In this document: positions 1 to 8,301 of the stretch, in pieces | How positions within the stretch are numbered: the first letter of the stretch is position 1 | How the letters are laid out: each line of letters begins with the position of its first letter | NCBI GenBank assembly: GCA_029961745.1 | Contig: CP124680.1 | Span: 4,278,001-4,342,000, forward strand | Origin: Nocardioides sp. L-11A | Lineage (GTDB): Bacteria > Actinomycetota > Actinomycetes > Propionibacteriales > Nocardioidaceae | Direction of reading: 5' to 3' | Length of the DNA stretch: 64,000 nucleotides | Translations under genes and position numbers: made by a program | The notes under the pieces: model-generated | Told to the model about the DNA's origin: nothing | Database searches by the model: none | The model's input: the letters and a program-made list of their open reading frames with translations, nothing else

Positions 1-513
1 CAGCACCAGGCCCGCGACCAGCAGGACCGCGGCGATCGCCGCGGCGGCGTACGGGTGCTCGATCGCGAACCACACCACGGCGAGCACGGCGACGTCCTCG
101 CCGACGCTGATGCCGATATTGCTGAACGGCTCGGGCACCGTGTTGACCGCCATCCGGGTGCCCGTCTTGACCGAGTGCGACGCGAGCGCGCTGCCGCCGC
201 CCACGACGCCGCCGAGCAACTCGTTCAGCGACGCCGAGTCACCGGCGATGAGCACGCCCACGACGCCGCCCACCAGGGGGCGGATCGCGGTGGAGACGAC
301 GTCCCACGCGGAGTCGACGTACGGGATCTTGTCGGCGACGAACTCGAAGACGTACATCAGCGCGGCGACCGTGAGCACCTCCCAGCGGCCGAGCACGTCG
401 GGGATCGAGGCGAAGGTGCCGACCCGGTCGGCCAGGCCGAGGACGAGCACGACCAGGTAGCTGTTGATCCCGCTGGCCCAGCCCGAGGAGAACGCCAGGG
501 CGAGTGATTCCAC
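1..513 (-). CDS. DUF4126-type membrane protein (3' end outside window)
   Basis: The reading frame begins at a GTG (511-513 on the minus strand) and runs off the left edge, giving 171 residues without a stop. The product begins VESLALAFSSGWASGIN and is rich in hydrophobic segments and glycines, with a conserved-looking stretch ALASHSVKTGTRMAVNT near residue 120. This pattern resembles the DUF4126 family of small integral membrane proteins of unknown function found widely in actinobacteria. It is divergent from the DUF5709 gene at 558, with a 44-nt gap. The function is unknown, and the family call is from remembered pattern only. Confidence 0.7.
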   Translation of the reverse strand, partial: MESLALAFSSGWASGINSYLVVLVLGLADRVGTFASIPDVLGRWEVLTVAALMYVFEFVADKIPYVDSAWDVVSTAIRPLVGGVVGVLIAGDSASLNELLGGVVGGGSALASHSVKTGTRMAVNTVPEPFSNIGISVGEDVAVLAVVWFAIEHPYAAAAIAAVLLVAGLVL

Positions 514-557
514 ATCGCCAGCGTAGGTCCCCGCGACCTCCGGGTACCGGACCTCAC

Positions 558-992
558 ATGAGCACCAACGATCCCGAGCAGTACGAGGGCTACAGCGTCG
601 ACGACGAGGACCAGCTCCAGCCCGAGGACACCCTGGCCGACGGAGACGTCGAGGACGAGCTCGACCGCGGCTACTCGCCGCCGGAGCGGTACTCCGCCGC
701 CCAGCGCTACGGCAACACGCCGTGGGAGCAAGCACATGACCGGCCGCTCGACGACCGGCTGGCCGAGGAGGAGCCGGAACCCGACCCGGACGCGGAGCGG
801 TCGGCGACCGCGGACCCGGAGGATCCCGACGCCGAGGTGGGCGACCTGCGCGCCGGCCGGCTGGTCGAGCCCGACGAGGGTGCCGGCGACGACGTCGAGA
901 AGGACCTGGTCGCCGAGGACGTCGGCATCGACGGGGCAGGCGCCAGCGCCGAGGAGGCGGCCGTGCACGTCATCCCCGACGACGAGGAGTGA
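558..992 (+). CDS. DUF5709-type acidic hypothetical protein
   Basis: This encodes 144 residues from the ATG at 558; the frame is open upstream but the upstream residues are low quality. It is very acidic (many Asp/Glu) with no membrane segment. It begins MSTNDPEQYEGYSVDDEDQLQ and ends VHVIPDDEE. The repeated pattern of LxxGRLVEPDEG and a terminal HVIPDD motif matches the DUF5709 family of soluble actinobacterial proteins of unknown role. It may be co-transcribed with the downstream 47-residue membrane peptide 71 nt away. No catalytic motif is visible. Confidence 0.75.
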   Translation: MSTNDPEQYEGYSVDDEDQLQPEDTLADGDVEDELDRGYSPPERYSAAQRYGNTPWEQAHDRPLDDRLAEEEPEPDPDAERSATADPEDPDAEVGDLRAGRLVEPDEGAGDDVEKDLVAEDVGIDGAGASAEEAAVHVIPDDEE

Positions 993-1063
993 GACCGGTC
1001 TGCGCGGCGCGGACCGGGGTACCTCAGGTCAGGGCCGAGCGGCCCCCGACGAAGGAGGGAACA

Positions 1064-1207
1064 GTGGCACTCATCTTGTGGATCCTGGCCGTGATCCTCG
1101 TGGTCTCCGGCATCTTCAGCCTCTTCCGGGGCGAGCTGCTCTGGGGGATCGTGCTGATCGTCGTTGGCCTGCTGGTCGGTCCTGGAGGCGTCAGCCTCTT
1201 CACCTGA
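1064..1207 (+). CDS. GPGG-motif small membrane protein, 47 aa
   Basis: This short gene starts at a GTG preceded by a strong ribosome binding site (AAGGAGGGA at 1052-1060). The 47-residue product has two hydrophobic helices (about residues 2-20 and 26-40) separated by FRGELLWG, and ends LVGPGGVSLFT. The GPGG ending near the C-terminus is the hallmark of a family of tiny actinobacterial membrane proteins of unknown function. The longer in-frame extension upstream lacks a comparable ribosome binding site. It is followed 27 nt later by a perfect hairpin terminator. Confidence 0.8.
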   Translation: MALILWILAVILVVSGIFSLFRGELLWGIVLIVVGLLVGPGGVSLFT

Positions 1208-1234
1208 CCACTCCCCTCGCGAGCGCGACCCAGC

Positions 1235-1263
1235 TGAGCCCGGACCGCCCTGGTCCGGGCTCA
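1235..1263. terminator. Bidirectional hairpin between convergent genes
   Basis: A perfect 12-bp inverted repeat (TGAGCCCGGACC at 1235-1246, GGTCCGGGCTCA at 1252-1263) has a 5-nt loop. It lies between the stop of the GPGG peptide gene (1207) and the stop of the convergent oxidoreductase gene (1272). There is no T-tract, which is usual for actinobacterial terminators. Confidence 0.75.
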
Positions 1264-1271
1264 GCGCATGC

Positions 1272-2372
1272 TCAGGGCAGCCGCACCCCGCGGTAGATGC
1301 CGCGACGTACGACCCACGGCTGGAGCACCCGGTGGACGGACCACGCCGGGATCCGGAACGGGTGACCCGACGGCGCGAACACGCGCAACCCGTCCGTCTC
1401 GGGACCGAGCACCGAGCCCCAGCGCCGCCGCGGTGGCTGGAAGGCCCGCAGGGAGCGCCCGGCGAGGTGGGCCCGGATGTTGGCGGCCAGCAGCTTGTCG
1501 GCCCGGTTGCGAGCCGACGAACGGAGGGGGTCGGTGGCGGCGACGTCGCCGACCGCGAACGCCCCCGGCGCTCCCGGCACCCGCAGCGTCGGCTCGACCC
1601 GGACGAAGCCGTCCTCGTCGAGCAGACCGGCCGGTAGCCACGCCGTGTTCGGCCGCACCCGGCCGATCGCCCACACGACCGCGTCGGCAGGCGTCGCCGC
1701 CTGGCCGGTGGCCCAGGCCACCGGGCCCGACGTGATCTCGTCGGCGGCGAAGCCCACCGGCACGTCGGCCCGGTGTCCCGGCAGCAGTTCGACGCCCGCG
1801 GCGTCGAGCCGTCGGCGCACGACGTCCCACACCCGGGGATGGTGCCGTGGCAGGGCCCGCTCACCGGGGAAGGCCAGCCGCACCGTCGTACCGGGCCACC
1901 GGGTCGCGGCCTGGAGCGCCGTGCTGACCGCCGCGGCGCCGCCGCCGACCACGAGCACGGCCGCCGCGGCCGCGAGCCGCCGGTGCGCCTGCTCGACGGC
2001 GGCACTGACGTCGGCCTCGCTCTGGAAGCCGGGCCGGCGCCAGAACCCGTTGCTCACGCCGGTGGCGATCACCAGTACGTCGTAGCCGATCCGCCGGTCG
2101 CCGACCGCAACGGTCCGCGCCACCGGGTCGAGGCCGGTCAACTCACCGTGGACGACCTCGGCGCCGTCGAGGCGGCGGAACCGGTCGAAGCCGATCCGAT
2201 AGTCCCGGGCCCACGCCTCGGGACGAGCCAGGCGCAGCCCGAGCTCCTGACCGCTCACGAGCCCGGGCTTGCTGGAGATCCCCACGACGTCGACCGCGGC
2301 CCGGGCGAGATGGATCGCGGTCAGCAGCCCGCTGTCGCCGAGACCCGCGACGACGACGCGGGGCCGGCTCAC
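1272..2372 (-). CDS. FAD/NAD(P)-dependent oxidoreductase
   Basis: This 366-residue flavoprotein is of the pyridine nucleotide-disulfide oxidoreductase type. It starts at GTG 2372, overlapping by 4 nt the stop of the upstream DUF1295 gene. The N-terminal Rossmann motif is GLGDSG (residues about 8-13), a second nucleotide-binding motif VVGGGAAAV lies near residue 120, and an ATG-like FAD motif VLVIATG precedes it. A C-terminal GDVAATD matches the second FAD contact of this family. There is no CxxxxC redox pair, so it is more like a nitrite reductase or NADH dehydrogenase-like reductase than a thiol reductase. The overlap with the DUF1295 enzyme suggests the two act on the same hydrophobic substrate; that is inference. 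Confidence 0.85.
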   Translation of the reverse strand: MSRPRVVVAGLGDSGLLTAIHLARAAVDVVGISSKPGLVSGQELGLRLARPEAWARDYRIGFDRFRRLDGAEVVHGELTGLDPVARTVAVGDRRIGYDVLVIATGVSNGFWRRPGFQSEADVSAAVEQAHRRLAAAAAVLVVGGGAAAVSTALQAATRWPGTTVRLAFPGERALPRHHPRVWDVVRRRLDAAGVELLPGHRADVPVGFAADEITSGPVAWATGQAATPADAVVWAIGRVRPNTAWLPAGLLDEDGFVRVEPTLRVPGAPGAFAVGDVAATDPLRSSARNRADKLLAANIRAHLAGRSLRAFQPPRRRWGSVLGPETDGLRVFAPSGHPFRIPAWSVHRVLQPWVVRRGIYRGVRLP

Positions 2373-3253
2373 GTCGCCCGGACCCGACGGGGCGGGCGCG
2401 GGACCAGCATCGGCACCCGCTCGACGACCTCCTGGTACGCCGGCCGCCGCTCGAGACTGCGCCGCTCCATCATCGGGATGCTCGCGCCGAGGAACATCGC
2501 GACCATGCCGACGCCGCCGACGCACAGCCACCACCAGTCCCCCGGCGCGGCGGCGATGCCGAACAGTGCCAGGCTCCACCAGAAGCCGATCTCGCCGAGG
2601 TAATTGGGGTGGCGGGACCAGGCCCACAGACCCCGGTCCATGACCTGGCCGGGGATGCGATCCTCGAGGAAGCCGCGCATCTGGGCATCGGCGACGAGCG
2701 CCAGGACCACCGCCCCGAGGCCGACCGCCAGGGCGACCCCGTCGAGCCAGCCGAGGTCCCGGCCCGGACGGGCGAGCACGGCATAGGCCGGGACCAGGCC
2801 GAGGAAGACCTGGATCGTCGGCACCAGGTGGATGCCGACCAGGTCGGCCAGCAGCTCGAAGCGGCCGGCCCGCTCCCGCACCAACGGATAGCGCCAGTCC
2901 TCGTGGTGCAGGCCGGGGAAGGAGCGCACCCAGTTGGCGGTCAGCCGCACCGCCCACACCACGATCACGCCGAGCACCAGCCAGGCCCGTGGGTCGTCGC
3001 GGGTGACATCGGCGGCCCACCACCAATAGCCGGCGAGGTACGGCGGCAGCACGCTCCAGTACGCGTCGTAGAAGCTGGAGTTGCGGTGCAGCCGGCTGGC
3101 GGCGAACACCACGAGGGTGGCCAGGACGTCGGCGATCAGCCCGTCGAGCCACAGCCAGCGGGTGTCAGGCCCCCACAGCAGCCACGCCGTCGCGACGCCG
3201 AACGCGACGACATAGGCCAGGGCCACGCGGGTCAGCGACGCAGTCCTGCTCAC
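2369..3253 (-). CDS. DUF1295 / steroid 5-alpha-reductase-like membrane enzyme
   Basis: This is a 294-residue polytopic membrane protein with about seven hydrophobic segments. The motif SRHPNYLGEIGFWW (near residue 207) is the signature of the DUF1295 and steroid 5-alpha-reductase C-terminal families, which bind NADPH in the membrane. The start chosen is GTG 3253; the open frame extends further to 3322, but those residues are basic and not membrane-like. It is translationally coupled to the FAD oxidoreductase downstream. An AGAACGTGTTCT palindrome (3269-3280) sits 16 nt upstream of the start and resembles a KstR operator, which fits a lipid or sterol role. Confidence 0.85.
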   Translation of the reverse strand: MSRTASLTRVALAYVVAFGVATAWLLWGPDTRWLWLDGLIADVLATLVVFAASRLHRNSSFYDAYWSVLPPYLAGYWWWAADVTRDDPRAWLVLGVIVVWAVRLTANWVRSFPGLHHEDWRYPLVRERAGRFELLADLVGIHLVPTIQVFLGLVPAYAVLARPGRDLGWLDGVALAVGLGAVVLALVADAQMRGFLEDRIPGQVMDRGLWAWSRHPNYLGEIGFWWSLALFGIAAAPGDWWWLCVGGVGMVAMFLGASIPMMERRSLERRPAYQEVVERVPMLVPRPPRRVRAT

Positions 3254-3267
3254 AGGAAGCAGGATAC

Positions 3268-3281
3268 AAGAACGTGTTCTA
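3268..3281. promoter_or_regulatory. KstR-like operator upstream of DUF1295 gene
   Basis: AAGAACGTGTTCTA matches 13 of 14 positions of a TAGAACGTGTTCTA-type site and fits the published KstR consensus TnnAACnnGTTnnA except for the first base (A instead of T). The core AGAACGTGTTCT is an inverted repeat around a central GT. It lies 15-28 nt before the DUF1295 start codon, where a repressor would block transcription. The same core occurs at 13885-13900. Confidence 0.6.
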
Positions 3282-3373
3282 GTTCGGCGGTGGATCCGAG
3301 CCCGCGATGCCCGATGCGACACGGACCACCAGCGTCGGCGGCCGTCCCTCTCGGGCCGATCAGCCCGCGTGGA

Positions 3374-4957
3374 CTACTCCCACTCGATGGTGCCCGGGGG
3401 CTTCGACGTGATGTCGACGGTGACCCGGTTGACCTCGGCCACCTCGTTGGTGATCCGGGTCGAGATCCTCTCCAGCACCTCGTAGGGCAGCCGGGCCCAG
3501 TCGGCGGTCATGGCGTCCTCGGAGGTGACCGGGCGCAGCACGATCGGGTGGCCGTAGGTGCGGCCGTCGCCCTGGACGCCGACCGAGCGGACGTCGGCGA
3601 GCAGCACGACGGGCATCTGCCAGATGTCGCCGTCGAGGCCGGCGGCGGTCATCTCCTCGCGGGCGATCGCGTCGGCCTCGCGGAGCAGGTCGAGGCGCTC
3701 GCGGGTGACCTCACCGATGATCCGGATGCCGAGGCCGGGGCCCGGGAAGGGTTGGCGCTGGACGATGACGCTGGGCAGGCCGAGCTGGGCGCCGACCGCG
3801 CGGACCTCGTCCTTGAAGAGCTCGCGCAGCGGCTCGACGAGCTCGAACTCGAGGTCCTCGGGCAGGCCGCCGACGTTGTGGTGGGACTTGATGGTCGAGG
3901 TGCCGGCGCCATGGCCGGACTCGACGATGTCGGGGTAGAGCGTGCCCTGGACCAGGAAGCCGACCTTGGTCCCTTCGGGGGCGCCCTTGATCACATCGAG
4001 CTCGGCGCCCTCGAAGGCGCGGATGAACTCGCGGCCGATGATCTTCCGCTTGGCCTCCGGCTCGCTGACGCCGGCGAGGGCGTCGAGGAACTGCTTCTCG
4101 GCATCGACGATGACCAGCTTGGCGCCCGTCGCGGCCACGAAGTCGCGCTCGATCTGCTCGGTCTCGCCCTTGCGCATGAGGCCGTGGTCGACGTACACGC
4201 AGGTGAGCCGGTCGCCGATCGCCTTCTGCACGATGGCGGCGGCGACGGCGGAGTCGACGCCGCCGGACAGGCCGCAGATGGCGCGGCCGTCGGGCCCGAT
4301 CTGCTCACGGATCCGGGCGATCTGCTCCTCGGCGATATTGCCGATGGTCCAGGTCTGGCGGCAGCCGGCGATGTCCCAGAGGAAGTGCTCGAGGATCTTC
4401 TGGCCGTGCTCGGAGTGCAGCACCTCGGGGTGCCACTGGACGCCGGCCAGGCCGCGGTCGACGTCCTCGAAGGCCGCGACGGGCGTGACGTCGGTGGAGG
4501 CGAGGACGGCGAAGCCCTCGGGTGCCGCGGTCACCGAGTCGCCGTGGGACATCCAGGCGTTGTGCTCGGCGGGAAGGCCGGCGAGCAGCGTGCCCGGGAG
4601 GCTGGTGGTCACCCGGGTCCGGCCGTACTCGCGGGCGCCGGTCGCCGAGACGGTGCCGCCGAGGCCGCGCGCCATGAGCTGGAAGCCGTAGCACATGCCG
4701 AACACGGCAGGCCCGGACGAGAAGAGGGCCGGGTCGATCGTCGGCGCGCCCTCCTCGTAGACCGACGAGGGGCCGCCGGAGAGGATGATCGCCCTCGGGT
4801 TCCGGGCCACCATCTCGGCCACCGGCATCGTGTGCGGGACGATCTCGGAGTAGACCCGCGCCTCGCGCACCCGGCGGGCGATCAACTGCGCGTACTGGGC
4901 GCCGAAGTCCACCACCAGGACCAGGTCGTGCTCGGGCTGCGTCTCCTCGGCCGTCAT
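3374..4957 (-). CDS. guaA: GMP synthase (glutamine-hydrolysing)
   Basis: GuaA converts XMP, ATP and glutamine to GMP. The 527-residue product has the class I glutamine amidotransferase domain (residues about 12-200; nucleophile Cys89 in GMCYGFQ, His176 and Glu178 in WHPE), the PP-loop ATP pyrophosphatase domain (SGGVDS 231-236), and the C-terminal dimerisation and XMP-binding domain ending [10 protein letters not shown]. Length is normal. ATG 4957 gives the standard N-terminus. The frame is open far upstream, through a palindromic element and into a frameshifted neighbour. That gene lies upstream on the same strand, and guaB3 and guaB are some 10-13 kb further upstream. Confidence 0.98.
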   Translation of the reverse strand: MTAEETQPEHDLVLVVDFGAQYAQLIARRVREARVYSEIVPHTMPVAEMVARNPRAIILSGGPSSVYEEGAPTIDPALFSSGPAVFGMCYGFQLMARGLGGTVSATGAREYGRTRVTTSLPGTLLAGLPAEHNAWMSHGDSVTAAPEGFAVLASTDVTPVAAFEDVDRGLAGVQWHPEVLHSEHGQKILEHFLWDIAGCRQTWTIGNIAEEQIARIREQIGPDGRAICGLSGGVDSAVAAAIVQKAIGDRLTCVYVDHGLMRKGETEQIERDFVAATGAKLVIVDAEKQFLDALAGVSEPEAKRKIIGREFIRAFEGAELDVIKGAPEGTKVGFLVQGTLYPDIVESGHGAGTSTIKSHHNVGGLPEDLEFELVEPLRELFKDEVRAVGAQLGLPSVIVQRQPFPGPGLGIRIIGEVTRERLDLLREADAIAREEMTAAGLDGDIWQMPVVLLADVRSVGVQGDGRTYGHPIVLRPVTSEDAMTADWARLPYEVLERISTRITNEVAEVNRVTVDITSKPPGTIEWE

Positions 4958-5000
4958 GGCCGAATCGTATCGGCGGGGTGCCTGTGGTCCCGAACCCGCG

Positions 5001-5059
5001 TCGTACCCGGCATCCGGGTCGCCGGCACGGCGGATCGACGACCGGTTTGCCGGGTACGA
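5001..5059. repeat. 59-nt palindromic element, copy 1
   Basis: Two 21-nt arms (5001-5021 and 5039-5059) in inverted orientation are separated by exactly 17 nt. The outer 12 bp of each arm pair perfectly and three inner positions are mismatched, so this is the most diverged of the three copies in the window. It sits between the stop of the frameshifted DUF559-like gene (5065) and the guaA start (4957). Confidence 0.85.
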
Positions 5060-5064
5060 CGGGA

Positions 5065-6100
5065 TCACCCGGCCAGTCGGCGCAGCCAGATCCGGCGCTG
5101 GTCCTCGTCCAGGGACCGGCGGCGGGCGACGGTCGAGGTGTCGACCCACCAGTCGGGCTGGGCCAGGGTCCAGGGGCGCGGCAGGTCGGGACGCCCGGCC
5201 TGCCGTCGGTACGCCGCGTCGAGGCGCCGCTCGAAGCGACTGACGTCGTCGTGACGCGACGACATCATCGTCACCACCTCGAGGCCGAGGTCGCGACACA
5301 GGGAGTCGCGCTCCAGGTCGATGCGGCGGTGCCGGTCGTCGAGATGGATCGCCCCGTCGTACTCGCCCACCACGCCGGCGACCGGGTCGATCAGGTCGGG
5401 GGTCAGCACGTGACGTCCCGCGACATCGAACAGCGGTCTGTTGGTCAGCAGCCGGACGGGGTGCCGTTCGATCCAGAGGATCCTCATCACGACCTCCTGC
5501 GGCGACCAGGCGTTCTCGTCGGCGAGGCCGAGAGCATCCCGGAACCTCACGATGCCCGGGCGCCCGACCAGCCCACCGGCGTACCGCGTCAGCCGGGGCC
5601 AGGTCGGTGAGGTCGTCCGCGCAGGCCATGTCGATCACCCGCACCGCGGCGGGGAGGTTCGACGCGCGGCACGCCTCGAACGCCACCGCCCGCTCGACCC
5701 GGGTGACCGGCAGCCCGTCGACCGGCTCGACATCGGCCTCGAACAGCCAGTCCTCGGTCAGCCCCACGCCCTGCCGAGGACGGACCCCGCGGGTGGCGAG
5801 CGCGATCGGCACGTCCAGCCTGCTGCGACCGTCGGCCGCCACGCCCCGGAACCACCGGGCGCCGCGCCACCCGAGCGCCGCCCATCCGGTGAGGGCCGCA
5901 TCGGCCGGCAGCCCCGCGAGCGCCTCGACCACGCGCTGGTCGAGGACTCCCCCGTCGCACGCCGCGGGGACACACCATCCGGGCGCGACCCGTCGCCAGC
6001 CTGGACCGCGGGCCTGCCCCGGCGTCGGCCCGGTCCGTCCGGAGGGGTCGACGTGGGACGGCAGAACGACTCCGGGGCGGGTCACGGGGTGCGGGAACAT
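5065..6100 (-). pseudogene. AbiEi/DUF559-like protein, frameshifted
   Basis: The N-terminal half starts at ATG 6100 (or GTG 6103) and reads to about 5590 with motifs such as [15 protein letters not shown] and [12 protein letters not shown]. The C-terminal half continues in a different frame (…[21 protein letters not shown]…) to the stop at 5065. The two halves join into one plausible protein of about 345 residues if a single base is skipped in the stretch about 5584-5600. The N-terminal part resembles type IV antitoxin AbiEi-like proteins. The C-terminal part has GEYDGAIH and [16 protein letters not shown], typical of DUF559/Vsr-like PD-(D/E)XK nuclease folds. Without the shift the N-terminal frame continues into guaA. 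It is flanked by palindrome copies 1 and 2. It could be a true decayed gene, programmed frameshifting or a sequencing error. Confidence 0.75.
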
Positions 6101-6166
6101 CACCGCAGCATGCGCCGCCGGGCCGACTCCCGGGGCCCGCTCTCCACAGACCCCCTGTCCGCTGCG

Positions 6167-6225
6167 TCGTACCCGGCATTCGGGTCGCGAGAGCGGACCG
6201 ATGACGACCCGAATGCCGGGTACGA
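6167..6225. repeat. 59-nt palindromic element, copy 2 (perfect)
   Basis: Two 21-nt arms are perfectly complementary (6167-6187 and 6205-6225; arm core CGTACCCGGCATTCGGGTCG) with a 17-nt spacer whose sequence is unrelated to that of the other copies. It lies 67 nt upstream of the start of the frameshifted DUF559-like gene. Confidence 0.9.
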
Positions 6226-6255
6226 CGAGAAGGAGGCGCCCGGCGAAAACGCACC

Positions 6256-6290
6256 AGGGCCCGGCCGGGGAGGGAGGGTGGCCGGGCCCT
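6256..6290 (-). terminator. Hairpin downstream of choD-like gene
   Basis: AGGGCCCGGCC (6256-6266) pairs perfectly with GGCCGGGCCCT (6280-6290) across a 13-nt G-rich loop. On the minus strand it is followed by GGTGCGTTTTCG, a short T-run. It lies 190 nt past the choD-like stop codon, so it is probably its terminator. Confidence 0.6.
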
Positions 6291-6479
6291 GATTGTCCAC
6301 GCAGCTGATGGACAGTGCCTGGACCGAGCCCGGACTTCGGGAGGGAGCGTGAATACCCGGGCTCGCTTCGTTCAACGACCCCCCGATGGGCGGGTTACGC
6401 CGGCTTCGGACAACTTCGCCGAAATATTCTGGGCCGCCACCGGGGCCGGGTGGCGCGCCCCGTCAGCCACACCCGTCGC

Positions 6480-8195
6480 TCAGCTCACTCCGACGATCGG
6501 CAGCCGCAGGGCCGCGGGAGCCTCGGCGGGGACGACCGGCGCCTGAGGCGCGACCGGCTCGATCTGGCGGTAGGCCTCCCCCAGCGGCGGGCGGGTGTCG
6601 GACTCGCCCCGGTTGGGCCAGTAGGCCATCGCCCGCTCAGCCTGCGCGGTGATCGTCAGCGACGGGTTCACGCCCAGGTTGGCCGAGATCGTGGAGCCGT
6701 CGACGATGTGCAGGCCAGGGTGCCCGAAGACCCGCTGGTAACCGTCGACCACGCCCGTGGCGGGGCTGTCGCCGATGGTGCAACCGCCGATGAAGTGGGC
6801 GGTCAGCGGCCGGTTGAACGGCTCGCCGATGGTGCCACCGGCGGTGCCGCCGCCCATCGCCGCCGCCATCCGGCGGACGGCGTCGTTGGCGGCCGGGATC
6901 CAGGTCGGGTTCGGCTCGCCGTGGCCCTGCTTCGAGGACAGGATCCACTTCCCCGCGACCCGCTTGGGGAAGGTGGTGATCGAGTTGTCGACCGACTGCA
7001 TGACCAGGGCGATGACCACCCGCTCGGACCAGTGCTTGACGTCGTAGAGGTCGCGGACCCGGGACCTCTCCTTCCACAGCTCCTTGAGCCACACCTTCCA
7101 GCGCGGGTCGGGCCCGTCGCCGTCGGTGAGCACGGTCTGCATGAGCGACATCGCGTTGCTGCCCTTGCCGTAGCGCACCGGCTCGATGTGGGTGTGCTCG
7201 TCGGGGTGCCACGAGGAGGTGATCGCCACGCCCTCGGTGTAGTCGACGTCGGCGCCCTGCGGCGCGATCGCGCCGAGGATCGACTCGGAGTTGGTCCGGG
7301 TCAGGTGGCCGAGCCGGTCGGAGACGTGCGGGAGGTCGCCGGTCGACTTGAGCCGGTGGAGCAGCTTCTGCGTTCCGAGCGCGGCGGCGGAGAAGACGAC
7401 CTGCTCCGCGGTGAACGTCTTCGTCGCGGTACGACGCGACAGCTTCGCCTTCGTCCAGCGGGTGTCGACGCGGTAGCCGCCCCCGGCCAGCGGCCGCACC
7501 CGGGTCACCGTGGTGAGCGGATGCACCTCGGCGCCGTTCTGCTCAGCGAGGAAGAGGTAGTTCTTGACCAGGGTGTTCTTGGCGTTGTGCCGGCAGCCGG
7601 TCATGCACTCGCCGCAGTCGAGGCAGGCGTTGCGGGTCGGGCCGACGCCGCCGAAGTAGGGGTCGGCGACCGGCGCGCCCGGCGCCTGCTCCGGGCCGCC
7701 GAAGAAGACCCCCACGGGGGTGGGGTGGAAGGAGTCACCGACGCCCATCTCCTCGGCGACCTTCTTCATCACCTCGTCGGACGGCGTCATCCGCGGGTAC
7801 TCGACGACGCCCAGCATCCGCTTGGCCTGGTCGTAGTACGGCGCGAGCTCGGCCTTCCAGTCGGTGATGTGGGCCCAGGACGGATCGCGGTAGAACGGCT
7901 CGAGCGGCTCGTAGAGGGTGTTGGCGTAGACCAGCGATCCGCCGCCGACGCCCGCACCGGCGAGGATCAGGCAGTCCTTGACCATGTCGATGCGCTGGAT
8001 GCCGTAGCAACCGGCGGACGGGGCGTAGAGGTACTTCCTGAGATCCCAGGAGTTGTCGGCGAAGTCGGCGTCGGTGAACCGCGCGCCGGCCTCCAGTACG
8101 CCGACCCGGTAGCCCTTCTCGGTCAGCCGCAGCGCGGTGACCGAGCCGCCGAAGCCCGACCCGATGACGAGGACGTCGTAGTCGAAGTCGCTCAT
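6480..8195 (-). CDS. choD: GMC oxidoreductase, ChoD-like cholesterol oxidase
   Basis: This 571-residue flavoenzyme has an N-terminal FAD motif GSGFGG (12-17), a GAGVGGGSLVYAN segment (80-92), and a ferredoxin-like cysteine motif CxxCxxCxxxC at 191-201. The GMC C-terminal region carries HIVDGSTISANLGVNPSLT. This layout matches the mycobacterial ChoD family, which also lies near guaB3/guaB/guaA. Members are annotated as cholesterol oxidases, though true substrates are debated. The start MSDFDYDVLVIGSG is unambiguous. A succinate-semialdehyde-type dehydrogenase gene lies 106 nt upstream on the same strand, suggesting a shared transcript for oxidation of an alcohol or sterol and an aldehyde. Confidence 0.85.
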   Translation of the reverse strand: MSDFDYDVLVIGSGFGGSVTALRLTEKGYRVGVLEAGARFTDADFADNSWDLRKYLYAPSAGCYGIQRIDMVKDCLILAGAGVGGGSLVYANTLYEPLEPFYRDPSWAHITDWKAELAPYYDQAKRMLGVVEYPRMTPSDEVMKKVAEEMGVGDSFHPTPVGVFFGGPEQAPGAPVADPYFGGVGPTRNACLDCGECMTGCRHNAKNTLVKNYLFLAEQNGAEVHPLTTVTRVRPLAGGGYRVDTRWTKAKLSRRTATKTFTAEQVVFSAAALGTQKLLHRLKSTGDLPHVSDRLGHLTRTNSESILGAIAPQGADVDYTEGVAITSSWHPDEHTHIEPVRYGKGSNAMSLMQTVLTDGDGPDPRWKVWLKELWKERSRVRDLYDVKHWSERVVIALVMQSVDNSITTFPKRVAGKWILSSKQGHGEPNPTWIPAANDAVRRMAAAMGGGTAGGTIGEPFNRPLTAHFIGGCTIGDSPATGVVDGYQRVFGHPGLHIVDGSTISANLGVNPSLTITAQAERAMAYWPNRGESDTRPPLGEAYRQIEPVAPQAPVVPAEAPAALRLPIVGVS

Positions 8196-8301
8196 GCGCT
8201 TGCCTCGCGGTGCTCGCTCCGGTTGCTCCGCAGGCTCCGCGCCCTGCGCTGCGCCCGCGTCGGCGCTCCTGATGCTGGAACGACTCGCTCGCTTCGCTCG
8301 C

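Larger units (their letters stand above)
6101..6479. other. 379-nt intergenic region with palindrome and terminator
   Basis: No credible gene is seen here; short open frames lack ribosome binding sites and conserved features. The region contains the 59-nt palindrome copy 2 (6167-6225), a strong hairpin likely terminating the choD-like gene (6256-6290), and a weaker 8-bp inverted repeat GAGCCCGG/CCGGGCTC (6326-6333, 6357-6364). Confidence 0.7.

Noticed and set aside
1272..3152. Single 626-codon frame that would fuse the FAD oxidoreductase with upstream residues
   Set aside because: The upstream part is out of frame with the DUF1295 gene, which is clearly a membrane enzyme, and the true start GTG 2372 lies at the usual place.
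6349..6546. Short plus-strand open frame near the end of the choD-like gene
   Set aside because: No ribosome binding site or homology-like motif, and most of it overlaps the choD-like coding end.
8196..8301. Low-complexity CGCTCGCTTCGCTCGCTC stretch between choD and the SSADH-like gene as a functional repeat
   Set aside because: Short C/T/G-rich runs like this are common in GC-rich genomes and no second copy with the same arrangement was found in the window.
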